Shown piece after piece: positions 44,130 to 54,707 of a DNA stretch of 64,000 bases (within the stretch, counting starts at the first letter, position 1; each line of letters opens with the position of its first letter). The position numbers were made by a program, and so were the translations under genes. Source of the stretch: Sepiola atlantica (lineage: Eukaryota > Mollusca > Cephalopoda > Sepiida > Sepiolidae). Location of the stretch: assembly GCA_963556195.1 (NCBI GenBank), contig OY744525.1, positions 54,514,446-54,578,445 of the forward strand, in the 5' to 3' direction. Under the pieces are notes generated by a model that was not told the origin of the DNA, did no database searches, and saw only the letters and a program-made list of their open reading frames with translations.

Positions 44130-45020
44130 ATGATTAGCCAGCAAACACAGACAAGTGAAAAACCCTATTCTTGTGATGTGTGTGGATCATCATTTGCAGC
44201 AAAGTCAAGTTTGAAAACACACCAGAGAACACACACCGGAGAGAAACCCTTTTCTTGTGAAGTGTGTGAATCATCATTTTCACAGAGTTCAACATTGAAA
44301 ATGCATGTACGAACACACACTGGTGAGCGACCCTTTTCTTGCGATTTATGTGGATCATCATTTTCAGAGAAGTCAAGTTTGAAACGACACCAGACAACAC
44401 ACACCGGAGAAAAACCTTTCTCTTGTGAAGTGTGTGGATCATCTTTTTCAGAAAATTCAAATTTGAAAACACACCAGAGAACACACACCAAAGAGAAACC
44501 TTATTCATGTGAATTGTGTGAATCCTCGTTTTCAGACAAGGCGAGCTTGAAAAGACATCAAAGAATACACACTGGAGAGAAGCCCTATTGTTGTGATGTA
44601 TGTGGATCATCTTTTTCAGAGAATTCAAATTTGAAAACACATCAGAGAACACATACAAGAGAGAAACCCTATTCTTGTCAAGTTTGTGGTTCATCATTTT
44701 CAGAGAATTCAAGTTTGAAAAGACACCAGAGAACACACACCAGAGAGAAACCTTATTCTTGTCAAGTTTGTGGTTCATCATTTTCAGAGAATTCACATTT
44801 GAAAAGACACCAGCGAAAACACACAGGAGAGAAACCATATTCATGTAAAGTTTGTGGATCATGCTTTTCACTGAGTACTTCTTTGAAAAATCATATGCGA
44901 GTACATACGGGTGAAAAACCCTATTCTTGTGGAGTGTGTGGTTCATCATTTTCACAAAGTGCAATTTTGAGAAAACACATGCAAACACATATAGGAGAGA
45001 AATCTTATTCTTGTGAATAA
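44130..45020 (+). CDS. C2H2 zinc-finger protein, 10 fingers (ZNF3)
   Basis: The 296-residue product has a 14-residue leader and ten fingers (first Cys at residue 15, period 28). Contact residues (-1/3/6) are A/S/T, Q/T/M, E/S/R, E/N/T, D/S/R, E/N/T, E/S/R, E/H/R, L/S/N and Q/I/K. Acidic residues at -1 in six fingers are unusual. Linkers are TGEKP, TGERP, TKEKP and TREKP. The ATG at 44130 is the first in frame and ZNF4 has the same leader form (MI-QQTQ). A possible splice acceptor ends at 44103, aligned with a better one at ZNF4 (46483). No effector domain is visible. It ends on TAA between the Cys pair of an eleventh finger. The most intact of the paralogs, and probably a nuclear nucleic-acid-binding protein. 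Confidence 0.88.
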   Translation: MISQQTQTSEKPYSCDVCGSSFAAKSSLKTHQRTHTGEKPFSCEVCESSFSQSSTLKMHVRTHTGERPFSCDLCGSSFSEKSSLKRHQTTHTGEKPFSCEVCGSSFSENSNLKTHQRTHTKEKPYSCELCESSFSDKASLKRHQRIHTGEKPYCCDVCGSSFSENSNLKTHQRTHTREKPYSCQVCGSSFSENSSLKRHQRTHTREKPYSCQVCGSSFSENSHLKRHQRKHTGEKPYSCKVCGSCFSLSTSLKNHMRVHTGEKPYSCGVCGSSFSQSAILRKHMQTHIGEKSYSCE

Positions 45021-45465
45021 TGTGGATCATCATTTTCACAGATTTTAATTTTAAAAAACTCAAATTGGAATGAAATCACTTTCTGCTATAATATCTTTGC
45101 AAGTACAGATTTTAATACACATTGGAGAAAAGACTATCTGTATTCTACTGTTTAAGTATCGATACTTTTAAAGAGAAATCACAATAATAGATGCTTTTTA
45201 CACTATTTTCGTGTAATGTTAACTGTTTATATCATTTTAAATAAAAAGTAAATTTGCAAAGACAAATCTGAGATGGTTTTTATTATATTAAATAAATTCT
45301 TTAATAATGCTCATAACGGTTACACAGTGGAGAAGAAACAAATTTTGCGAAGTGCTTTGAAAATCATTTTCAGCGTATATATATTTAAAAGACAGCATAA
45401 TATAGATTCTGACAATTGAACTTATTCTGATCGAATTTGAAAATTCCTATAACATTTAAATTACA
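45021..45465 (+). pseudogene. Relic fingers and 3' UTR of ZNF3
   Basis: After the TAA the frame continues CGSSFSQILILKN. AATAAA at 45240-45245 is the likely polyadenylation signal. A further decayed finger lies at 45325-45440 (gcgaagtgctttgaaaatca). Confidence 0.6.
45240..45245 (+). terminator. Polyadenylation signal of ZNF3
   Basis: AATAAA in 'ttttaaataaaaagtaaatt', the same context as at ZNF1 and ZNF4. Confidence 0.65.
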
Positions 45466-45553
45466 ACCCCATTCTCGTTATTTCATGTTACTTTAAAATT
45501 ACACTGGCGTTCCTCAAATGAATGTCTTCTAAACTTGATATTCCAAAGAAAAC
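45466..45553 (+). promoter_or_regulatory. 5' exon remnant of ZNF gene 4
   Basis: 'cctcaaatgaatgtcttcta' and 'cttgatattccaaagaaaac' correspond to the 5' exon end at ZNF3 and end at a donor GTAAAT (45554). The TATA-containing segment of ZNF2/ZNF3 is not present, so the duplication boundary lies inside the 5' exon and ZNF4 may lack its own promoter. Confidence 0.45.
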
Positions 45554-46143
45554 GTAAATATAAACAGGATATTTGGTTGACCGCTTGTAATCAAATGTTA
45601 TACATTATATTTTAGTGTTACAGTATATCAGTAAGTCATCTCCATTTATATTACATAAGTAATTACAACAAGTTTCCCCCAGATTTCCACTACTTTCTGC
45701 TTTTGATACTTGTTGCAAATCACTTTGGGTTCACACAACAGTTTACCATCATTTTTTTGCTGGTGATTTTCTATGGAATTCGAATGGCAATAAAACCTCA
45801 AGATTCTAGGAGTCCTTAGAGTCGAGGCTAGGATGATGGTCTTTCAATCTTCATTGACCCTTGACAAGAAGTTTCTGTGGTACCAACCGATGCTGGCTCC
45901 TCCACATTTTTTGAAGGGGGCATGTCAGATTAAGGGATAATTTTCCTTTGTTCACCCTGGCAGTTTCAGTTTCCTTGAATTCGTGCAATATTCTTTCAAT
46001 ATTTTATGCCATGTTCAGATTGGAGTGAGAATTTAGTGTTTTTGAATTCTCAATTTTGTAATTGGTATCAAATAGTGTAGACGAATTTTCATAAAATTAT
46101 GTTTCATCCCAAATGATTAACAAAATGTTTCTTTTATTCACAG
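45554..46143 (+). other. Predicted intron of ZNF gene 4 with LINE insertion
   Basis: Donor GTAAAT at 45554, acceptor 'cttttattcaCAG' ending at 46143 before ATATCAGT. Its sequence matches ZNF3's intron at both ends (atatttggttgacc; ttcagattggagtgag), interrupted by the LINE fragment at 45660-46005. Confidence 0.5.
45660..46005 (-). mobile_element. 5'-truncated RLE-type LINE 3' UTR
   Basis: It matches 52150-52540 by eye: 'acaagtttcccccagatttc' against 'acaagtctccccagatttcc'; then the 'tgacccttgac' and 'accaaccgatgctggctcc' regions against 'tgacccttcac' and 'atcagccggggctggtgcc'. Only the 3' UTR was inserted, the typical result of incomplete target-primed reverse transcription. Confidence 0.65.
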
Positions 46144-46509
46144 ATATCAGTCGCAGTGGGTTGGAGAATAATCTATTCCAAGTTTAATATCAAAATAACT
46201 GAGGATACACAAAACTTTGAAGTTTGTAGATCTACTATGGAGAAAGTAAAATATGTAGACCCAAAGTCAGGATTAAAATCATTCTATTAAAATGTCTATT
46301 AGTTACATGCAAAACAGATTCTTATCAGTTATTTGCATTTTCTAAGAATTAAAACAATAAAACACTCAATGAAAACAATTATAAAATTGTATTAATCTAC
46401 TTATTCAATCTCATTAGAATGACTTAAACATATATTTGATATACAAACAAAACATTTTAAAATTTGTTTACAATTTTTTTTAGTCATTCAAATTAAAAAT
46501 ACATCAACA

Positions 46510-47403
46510 ATGATAAATCAGCAAACACAAATGGATAAAAAGCCCTATTCTTGTGATGTTTGTGGATCATCATTTGCAGTGAAGTCAAGTTTGAAAACAC
46601 ACCAGAGAACACACACCGGAGAGAAACCCTTTTCTTGTGAAGTGTGTGGATCATCATTTTCACAGAGTTCAACTCTGAAAATGCATGTACGTACACACAC
46701 TGGTGAGCGACCCTTTTCTTGTGATTTGTGTGAATCATCATTCTGTGTGAAATCAAGTTTGAAAACACATCAGAGGACACATACAAGAGAGAAACCCTAT
46801 TCTTGTAAAGTTTGTGGTTCATCATTTTCAGAGAATGCAAGTTTGAAACGACACCAGAGAACACACACCAGAGAGAAACCTTATTCTTGTCAAGTTTGCG
46901 GATCATCATTTTCAGACAGTTCACATTTGAAAAGACACCAGCGAAAACACACAGGAGAGAAACCATATTCATGTAAAGTTTGTGGATCATGCTTTTCACT
47001 GAGTACTTCTTTGAAAAATCACATGCGAGTACACACAGGTGAGAAACCATATTCTTGTGGAGTGTGTGGTTTATCATTTTCACAAAGAGCAAGTTTGAGA
47101 AAACATATGCAAACACATATTGGAGAGAAACCTTATTCTTGTCAAGTTTGCGGATCGTCATTTTCAGACAGTTCACAATTGAAAAGGCACCAACGAAAAC
47201 ACACTGGAGAGAAACCATATTCATGTAAAGTTTGTGGATCATGCTTTTCACTGAGTACTTCTTTGAAAAATCACATTCGAATACATACTGGTGAGAAACC
47301 ATATTCTTGTGGAGTGTGTGGTTCATCATTTTCACAAAGTGCCAGTTTTAGAAAACATATGCAAACACATATTGGAGAGAAACTGGAACCGAAAAAAAAT
47401 TAA
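46510..47403 (+). CDS. C2H2 zinc-finger protein, 10 fingers (ZNF4)
   Basis: The 297-residue product has ten fingers (first Cys at residue 15). Contact residues (-1/3/6) are V/S/T, Q/T/M, V/S/T, E/S/R, D/H/R, L/S/N, Q/S/K, D/Q/R, L/S/N and Q/S/K. Fingers 8-10 duplicate fingers 5-7 (252-bp unit, roughly 13 differences by eye). Fingers 1-2 and the last units are close to ZNF3, so the two genes are sister duplicates. The ATG at 46510 matches ZNF3's; a strong acceptor 'tttttttAG' ends at 46483. The last linker runs into inserted sequence and the protein ends LEPKKN instead of continuing as in ZNF3. No effector domain is visible. Likely a nuclear nucleic-acid-binding protein; expression is uncertain because the promoter segment may be missing. 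Confidence 0.85.
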   Translation: MINQQTQMDKKPYSCDVCGSSFAVKSSLKTHQRTHTGEKPFSCEVCGSSFSQSSTLKMHVRTHTGERPFSCDLCESSFCVKSSLKTHQRTHTREKPYSCKVCGSSFSENASLKRHQRTHTREKPYSCQVCGSSFSDSSHLKRHQRKHTGEKPYSCKVCGSCFSLSTSLKNHMRVHTGEKPYSCGVCGLSFSQRASLRKHMQTHIGEKPYSCQVCGSSFSDSSQLKRHQRKHTGEKPYSCKVCGSCFSLSTSLKNHIRIHTGEKPYSCGVCGSSFSQSASFRKHMQTHIGEKLEPKKN

Positions 47404-47628
47404 CATTATTCTAGTTATAATAAAAGCTAACTGCCTCATGAGCAAGAATGAAAAAAAAAGTATCTGGAAAGTATTCCCGGAAAACCAAGTGCAAAGGAAA
47501 TCCAAGTAATTGCACTTAAGAGAACGGCCAAAACTCTGTAAAGAGCACTCGGTTGGAGCCCTTAATTAATTGGAAGAATACCCTGTCCCTAGGCTAACAG
47601 AAATAAGAAAAATAAAAAATAAATTAAG
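47382..47628 (+). mobile_element. Insertion in the ZNF4 3' end
   Basis: Compared with ZNF3, ZNF4 is interrupted between 'attggagagaaa' and 'cctattcttgtgaataatg'. The 247 bp in between end in an A-rich AAATAA-type tail. They hold a stretch translating roughly as AKEIQVIALKRTAKTL and PRLTEIRKI in shifted frames, like the C-terminal end of some LINE proteins. It is probably a short LINE 3' end on the + strand. Confidence 0.6.
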
Positions 47629-48375
47629 CCTATTCTTGTGAATAATGTAGATCATCATTTTCACAGATTTCAAATTTTAGAAAATGAATTTGAGAGAAAC
47701 CAATTTTGCTAAAATATATTTGCAAACACATGTTAATACACATTGGAGAGAATACTTGATATTTTATTGTGTAAGTTTCAGTATTTTCAAAGAAAAATCT
47801 CACTAATAGGTTCTTGTGAAGTTGGTGATGTGAACTTTTATATAATTTCAAATAAAAAGTAAATATGTAACAACTGGATTAAAACCTTATTGGTTTTAAT
47901 TATGTTTAAGTAAATTCTTAAATAATGTCCATTACAATTATGCAGTGGATAAACAATTTTTTATTCTGCAAAGTGTATGAAAAATCATTTTCACTGTATT
48001 TAAAAGACAACTTAAAATACACTGACAATTGAACTTGTTCTGATAGAATCTGAAAATAAGTATTTTTATAGAATTCCTTTCCTATAATAGTAATACAAAA
48101 CCCCAATTTTGCAAAACAAAACTCTTTAAGAATATATTTATTAGAATATTGACAGAATAGAGACTTTAAATGGCACATGTAATCATCTAGAAACGTTATA
48201 TTTGTGAAGTGTGTGGATAATCTATTTTCTAAGATTGTGGATTTAAAGTATACATGAGAATGTACAGTGGTTACAAAGCTTATTATGAAAAGTCTCAATG
48301 AATATTGTCTTCATATGTTAGTTAAAACATAGAAATACATGGACAAGCACACTGGAGATAAATCTCATTCATATT
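47629..48375 (+). pseudogene. Displaced relic fingers and 3' flank of ZNF4
   Basis: 'cctattcttgtgaataatgt' resumes the interrupted finger with the same internal TAA as in ZNF3. AATAAA lies at 47851. Further decayed fingers stand near 47945-48060, 48185-48260 (ICEVCG) and 48325-48400. Confidence 0.65.
47851..47856 (+). terminator. Polyadenylation signal of ZNF4
   Basis: AATAAA in 'tttcaaataaaaagtaaata'. It now lies downstream of the inserted element. Confidence 0.6.
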
Positions 48376-51300
48376 AATTGTCCGAATCGTCATTTGCCCA
48401 CGATTCAGTAAAAGAGACTGATGTTAAACTGCTCTGGAATCTGTAGAGAATTGTTGTTTGTATAACTAGAATCACAGAGCTTAAAACCATGATGTTACAA
48501 AAAAATAATCCTATCTCTATCTGAAAAAACTCTGCAAAGTATTTTAATTCATAGAACAACTTCCTCTGCAATTATTTCATACAAAATTAGAACAAACTCA
48601 AAAGTATATGGGAATATTCATAAATTTATTCTTGAAACAACATTTTCTTTTAAGAAAAACAATTTTAAAAATTGCATACAAAAATTCTACAACATAATCA
48701 ACATGTATTATTCAACACAAAAATATATTCTTTAAGGCGACCTCTGTTATATTTATACAAAACATGTGCCCCTTTATTATGTAGGATTATAATCATTTTC
48801 TTCTTTTTAGGAAACCTTTTGTCTGATGCTATCATAGCTGAAATAAAAATGTTTATATTATAGTATTTGGACTGAGTTTGAACTATAGACTTCCATTGCT
48901 TTTTTTCTCAAATCGCAAAGTGATGTATAGGTTGCATGGGGCAATTATCCAAACCAAATGCGCAACCTTAATTTCAACCTTTCCTCATACAGGGAGGTGC
49001 AGAACAGATCAGCTATTTTGGTATAGGGTTAGCCACTTGTAATCGAATCTCATGCATTGTACTTTGGTGTTACATCATACCATTAAGTCAACTCCATTAT
49101 AGAGCATTGCTTCCTAGTAGCAAAATACTTGATGGTTCAATGGCATCTTTTTACCAAACCAATTCATCCTGGTTCATAGTCCCCTGCATTAGAGATAATT
49201 TTAAATCATCATCATCACCATCATATTCGGTGTAACATCAGGTTTACATGCTGAAATGTACATGTATGAAAGGATTTATTTCTGACCCAGTTTAAAAATG
49301 ATCTTTACTACTTGAAAGTTTACAGCAGTTGTCACCTGGAAAGTTTTTGTAATTACATCTAATTGGGCGGCCGTTAGAAAAAAAGTTTTAAAATGTTTAT
49401 ATGAAAAATATTGTAACTAATTGAGAAATTAGAGGCATTTACAAAAAAGTCTAATTTAGGTAAAAAGAGCTTAAATGTCATCATATTCAATTTCTTTTCA
49501 GTATATTTAAGGGAATTAAAACTCTCAACATTATCGTCAAATCTAGACATTCGCCACCAGAATAATTTCTTTCATGCTTATATTAAATTGTATGTTGCTA
49601 GTATGTACTCAAATGTAACCTCAACTTGGTGGTTCAAAGATGTAGGTGAGAGAAGTAAGCAGTCAGTTGGAAGTGTCGGAGTGAACCGCATGAGTAGAGA
49701 ATGAATTACAATCGACGGTAAACTAGGGGGCTCTAAATATCCATAGCTTAGAAGGCATACTCCGCCGCTGGCAGAAAAGAAGGCAATGCCAACATCTCAA
49801 TAAAGAATCCTTTCTTCAAATTGATTATTTCTTTGTGATGTTGTCAAATATTAATTACAGATGCCTCGGTCATGGGAGGAGTGAATGTGCTTTTATGAGT
49901 TGTGATAGCATTAATAAACACCCGTATATTTTATTTTGTTTTGACTTGTGAGACATTAAGACCTTCTACCTGGAAGAGAGATAATGTAACACTTAAACTC
50001 TTAAAATTGTTATATGGCAGTTAAGTTCAACCATGCTTTTATACCATTCTTCCTCTAACCAATAAATCATAGTATTGTTCACATAAAACCGATCTATGAA
50101 AATACTATTGATTTTATGTATTACTTATTTGAAGCAATAATCAAAACTGCCCAATGACTGGTGAATATACTTTGCCTAATTGTCTCATGCTGGAGCAAAT
50201 ATGCTGCTTGTAGTTGACTGCAGTGTCACCTTGTAGACGTTCCTGGGACACGAGATGAGTGTGGTGTAGTAAATAAAATTCAATTAATATGCATTCCATC
50301 TTATATTGTTGCATCAAATACTATTATAGCATGTTCTCTTTTTAACGCTATTAACTGTAAGATAATCCACTCAAAGAAAGTTCCTTCACCATGTGGTATA
50401 CCGTTTATCAGTTGACCTAATAGGTTGTCCAATCTTTAGACTGCATTAGAAGGTTAACTATGGTATGTTTTATATTGCTAACCAACTAAGGATGCAGTTA
50501 TAGAAAATTTAATTTTCTGACCTCATAGTTACATCATTTCTTTCCCACTTTAGTTGGCAATGTATTAATCCATCACATTTTTAATGTCTGTATATGAAAT
50601 TTCATAAGGTACATTTTCTTTCTCTTCAACTTCTACCTTTTTCTTCATTCTATCCTACTTTCTCTTCTATTGGACTCACATACAACAGTAGATGCCATTT
50701 TTGATGGAACAATGCTGCCCACAACCCGTTTCAACACAAAATTAAATCGTTCCCATAATGAACATAGGCTGAATTGTCATCTTACTCCCTCATTATTCTA
50801 TTGTATAAGGGAATGCCATTCTCAATTGGGGACTCATGTGGTGTACGATGTTACAGAACAGTATCTGTGAATGCTAAAAAAATGGTGGGCACCCAGATGT
50901 GAGAATCTGCTAGATTTTGGTCGAACTCCACTTTTTCTTTCCTTCACTGGATTGGTTCCAGGTTTATAGCGTGGGAGAGGGGATTCAGTTTTAAGAAGGA
51001 TGCAGTTTGTTACCAACAATTTTGACTTTACAAGTGCATTAAAAGTGTTGTAATCCTTCTCTTATCACAATCTAACTTACACCTTAGACTCGGATATTAT
51101 TCATTAAACAAACATCTGGCGAAAACTGCATTCAAACAATGCAATATACCTCGCCACTGCATAATAAACTCCGATCTCGATTAAAGTACTAATCATTTTT
51201 ACTACATTTTATTCATGTTTCCTTTTCTTTTTTCTTCTCCCTTTTTTCCTATTTTAACCTCTTTGTTGCACGTGCTACATATTTATTGTTTTCAAATAGT

Positions 51301-51682
51301 TACGCATGTGTAAAAAATATCCTGTTGTGCGTTTTCTTTTTTCCTATGATTCGTCCTTATTCAATACATTTAAAATCTTCACTTTTTCTGAAGACGTTCG
51401 TTGATCTGAACGAAACCTGTATATCTCTCGTTTTTTATGATTTCTTTCTGTTTACTTTGTTTTTCCTTTTGTCTTTTTCAACCTCACACACACACACATA
51501 TGTGTGTGTGTGTGTAAGAAAGATTAAGAGGATGAAAATCTGCCAAAATATAAAAATTTAAATTTAACAAAAGGATTAAACAAAGATATATACAACAAAA
51601 TAAAATCAACATGATAGCATTTAAACTTTTAAATACTCAAAAGAGACTGAAAATTTGGAGGATTTATTAATTGATGTAAGTC
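48376..51682. other. No gene seen over 3.3 kb
   Basis: A stretch near 49018-49100 (ggttagccacttgtaatcga) matches the ZNF3/ZNF4 intron region, so a further broken locus copy extends here. 49640-49830 is less AT-rich with 'ctcaataaagaatcc' at its end, a possible solo LTR. A (CA)n/(TG)n palindrome lies at about 51485-51515. The open frames show no signature. Confidence 0.4.
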
Positions 51683-51995
51683 GAGGATACGTTCCTGACA
51701 ATCAGTCCGACAGAGGGTGGGCCATTGTGTCATCTTCTGGCCCTGCTTTGTCGGGCTGAGGTATGTTTCTATGCAGTTTTAGGAGGTCCACCTTCACAGG
51801 CTTTATCTTCTCACGCTTTGAGAAGGGGTTAGTTTATTGCTAATCGCCTGAGACGCCACTACCGGGGAATGCTGACGGGACTGGCCAGGCATTTTTTGTA
51901 GGCCAGAGTGCTCTTCCTCTACGGCGCTGGTTTTTCAATCCCCACCTTTCGACCTTATGTCACATCTTGCCATGGTGGGATGGAAATAAAAAAGG
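51683..51995 (+). mobile_element. Body A element without clear head
   Basis: 'gcagttttaggaggtccacc', 'gctaatcgcctgagacgcca', 'ctaccggggaatgctgacgg' and 'ttatgtcacatcttgcca' follow body A order. The 5' part is replaced by 'caatcagtccgacagagggt', as also in the copy at 21780, which shows a subfamily with a non-U2 start. Confidence 0.65.
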
Positions 51996-52559
51996 AGGTA
52001 TCTAAATTTTCACAATGATAAATATCGGTTAATTAGCTTAGTAGAGAATCCTGTACATACAAATATAAACACATGTGAACACTTAAATTTATAAAGTTAA
52101 CTAATATGTTTACTCACTAGGAGTTCTCACTGATAATCACTGGTGGTGTTTCCTGGAGTCTAAGTGACAACAAGTCTCCCCAGATTTCCAGTGCTCTCCA
52201 TCTCTTTCCAAAACTACTGCAAATGAATGTGCATTATCACAACAGACGCTTACCATCGATTTCTCGTTGGCAACGACCATTGGCCTTCTCTGGGATTTAG
52301 ATGGCAATAAGCCTCCCCAATGTCCCAATGAGCTCCGCACTCTTCCAGCGGAGGTCTAGTTAGTGCTATCCCTCGTCGGTCTTTCCATCCTCCTTGACCC
52401 TTCACGACTGTTTTGTGCGGTATCAGCCGGGGCTGGTGCCATCACTTATTCTTTTTTTTTTGGGGGGGGGGGTAGTTTATGAAATTTCTTGTAGTTTCTG
52501 TTCCTTGGGTTCTTGTGGTGCTCTTTATATGATTTTGTTTTCTTCTAATTGCACCTTGC

Positions 52560-53160
52560 ATGCGATTGGTTAGTCTTCATAGCTTATGTGGAACGGTTTC
52601 CACATTCAAGTATTTTCCTGAAGATTGCAGCTGTTTTTATCATTGCCGTCCGTTGTATGGTCTTAGTTTTCCCTTTGATCCCAATTTCTCCCAGTCTTTT
52701 TCCAGGTTCTTCGGAACTGTTCCTAGTGCTCCTACGATTATTGGTATTATATTTACCTTCTTCATACTCCATATCTCTTTCAATTCTCTGGTGAGTTCAG
52801 TGTATTTGTTTCGTTTTTCTGTCTCCTTGGTCTTCACCCTGTAGTCGGTTGGAACCTACGATTTGGCAGGATTTTTCTTTCTTGTTAACGCTTATGACAT
52901 CCGGTTTCCTTGCTTGTATGGGTTTATGTTTGTACCTCCATATCCCAAAGGATCTTTTGTTTTTCGTTTTCGAGTACTGTCTCTGGTTTATGTTTGTACC
53001 ATTTGTCTGAGTGTTCGAAATGCATTTGTTTGCATAGCTCCCAGTGTACTGCTTTCCCAAGCAATCATGCCTATTTTTGTATTCTTTTTGGGCCAGTTTT
53101 GGACATTCACTTATGTGGTTTACTTTTTGTCTCCTTGTTTGCACAATCTGCATGTACTGT
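52560..53160 (-). pseudogene. Restriction-like endonuclease region of LINE
   Basis: HISECPKLAQKEYK and NRHD (a zinc-finger-like segment and a family-conserved RHD) precede ARKPDVISVNKKEKSCQIV, matching the PD-(D/E)xK-type nuclease that sits after RT in R2, R4, NeSL and HERO elements and nicks the target. ELTRELKEIW and IVGALGTVPKNLEKDW close the protein. Confidence 0.65.
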
Positions 53161-53164
53161 TTTC

Positions 53165-54001
53165 CTAGGTTTTATCTATTTTAGCTTTGATGTTGTTGGT
53201 CCTAATCGCATTATTTTGTGCAGCCATCGATAGGGATTCCGTTTCTCTGTTCAGGTGTCCTTTTCTCAGCCATGCCCAACTATTTTCGTGTGTCTCTTCT
53301 CTTGTCATTCTTATGAAACGTCCATGTAGTTGTTTTTCTTCCCACTTTTCTTTTCTTGTCTGTTTGTTTCCGGTTTCGGTGCTTCCTGAGTTATTCGTTG
53401 GGACGGTGTCTCGTGCTGCGGTGATCAGCCTTTGTGTGTTCTGGTTTATGTATTTCTCTAGCTCTTTTATAGTGTCGTCCACACAGTCTTTTATACTTAC
53501 CAGTCTTCTTCCCCCTTCGTTTCTCTTCATGTAGAGTCTGTCTTGTATCTCTTTTGGATGTAGGGGGTTGTGCATGGTCATTAATTTTCTAGTCCTCTGG
53601 TCAAGGTGCCTGAGTTCTTTAGTCCAGCTTATGAATGGTCCAAATAATCTTATTAGTGATATTGCCCAGGTATTTATTCCTTTTATTAGGTTTCTGCTAT
53701 ATAATTTTGTTTTTAAGAGCTTTCTTGTTCTTCTCATATATTCTTTTCCAATCTTCTCTTTCATTTCTGTTGATTTGATGTTGTCTGCTTCCAGAACTCC
53801 CAAATATTTATAGCTGTCTTGTTCGCCTAGCGCCCTCATTTGCTTTTGGTTGAGTATTTCCATGCTCTCAGTCTCCTCCAGCTTTTCTTTTTTGATCTCT
53901 AGCAGTGCACACTTTTCCATTTCGAATTCCATTTGAATGTCTTGGCTGAAAATTCTGATCGTATTTATCAGTTTTTCCAGTTCCTTTTTGCTTTTTTGCA
54001 A
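53165..54001 (-). pseudogene. LINE RT thumb and C-terminal region
   Basis: Open for 278 residues: MEFEMEKCALLEIKK, DSYKYLGVLEADNIK, INTWAISLIRLFGPFISWT and TRKLMTMHNPLHPKEIQDRL, then GGRRLVSIKDCVDDTI. This follows the RT catalytic domain in RLE-type LINEs. One of the best-preserved stretches of the element. Confidence 0.75.
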
Positions 54002-54706
54002 ATAGTTTCAGGTCGTCCATGTACTTGAGGTGGCTTATTCTTTGTTCTGTGCCTGTGAACTTGTACCTGGCATCACATTTCCTGAGTATGTAGTTGAGTG
54101 GCATCATGACTATGATAAACAGTAGTGGTGATAGGGAGTCTCCTTGGAAAATGCCTCTCTGTATTTGATCTCCGTCAGGTGTTTCCCTCCAGCTGTCAGT
54201 TCTAATATCCATGTTCTCATTGCTTTCTTGATGAGATTGATAATCCTGTCCGGTATCTAGTACATTTTTAAGCACTCAATAATCCATGCTTGAGGGATTC
54301 TGCCGTAGGCTTTCTTGTAGTCAATCCATGACATAGATATGTTCCTGTTCCTGCTTTTGACTTCCTTCAGGATCTTTTGATCTATGTGTAACAGATCATG
54401 CGCCCCTGTTTTCCCTTTCCGGCAACCTTTTTGTTTCTCGGGGAGTAGCCCACGGCTGTTCAGGGAATGGTAAATCTGTTTTATCAGTTGTGCCGTTAGG
54501 ATTTTCGACATTGTTGGTAAGCATATTATTGGTCTATAATTGCTTGGGGTCGTTCCCTTCTTTGCGTCTTTTTGTATGAGCATTATCCTTCCTTTGGTCA
54601 TCCACTCTGGTACGTCTGTTTTATGGATACATCCTCTCAGTTTCTGTGCTAGTCTTTCATGTAGAATCGTGAATTTTTTGAACCAGTACGCATGTATTCC
54701 ATCCAT
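53990..54706 (-). pseudogene. LINE reverse transcriptase domain
   Basis: Two frames: 54257-54706 (SNYRPIICLPTMSKIL, LLPEKQKGCRKGKTG, WIDYKKAYGRIPQAWI) and 53868-54275 (IQRGIFQGDSLSPLLFI, LKYMDDLKLFAK). The YMDD active site is intact. A frameshift lies near 54265 and another after the YMDD box. Confidence 0.8.
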
Positions 54707-54707
54707 A

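Noticed and set aside
44134..45063. Long antisense open frames across ZNF3, and likewise at 46493-47335, 7697-8155 and others
   Set aside because: They recur in every array because the 84-bp coding repeat happens to lack stops in the opposite frame; the translations are repetitive and match no protein family I know.
52549..53813. Plus-strand hydrophobic frames resembling membrane proteins
   Set aside because: They are the reverse strand of the RLE-type LINE; lysine- and glutamate-rich coding read backwards gives Phe/Leu/Ser-rich frames.
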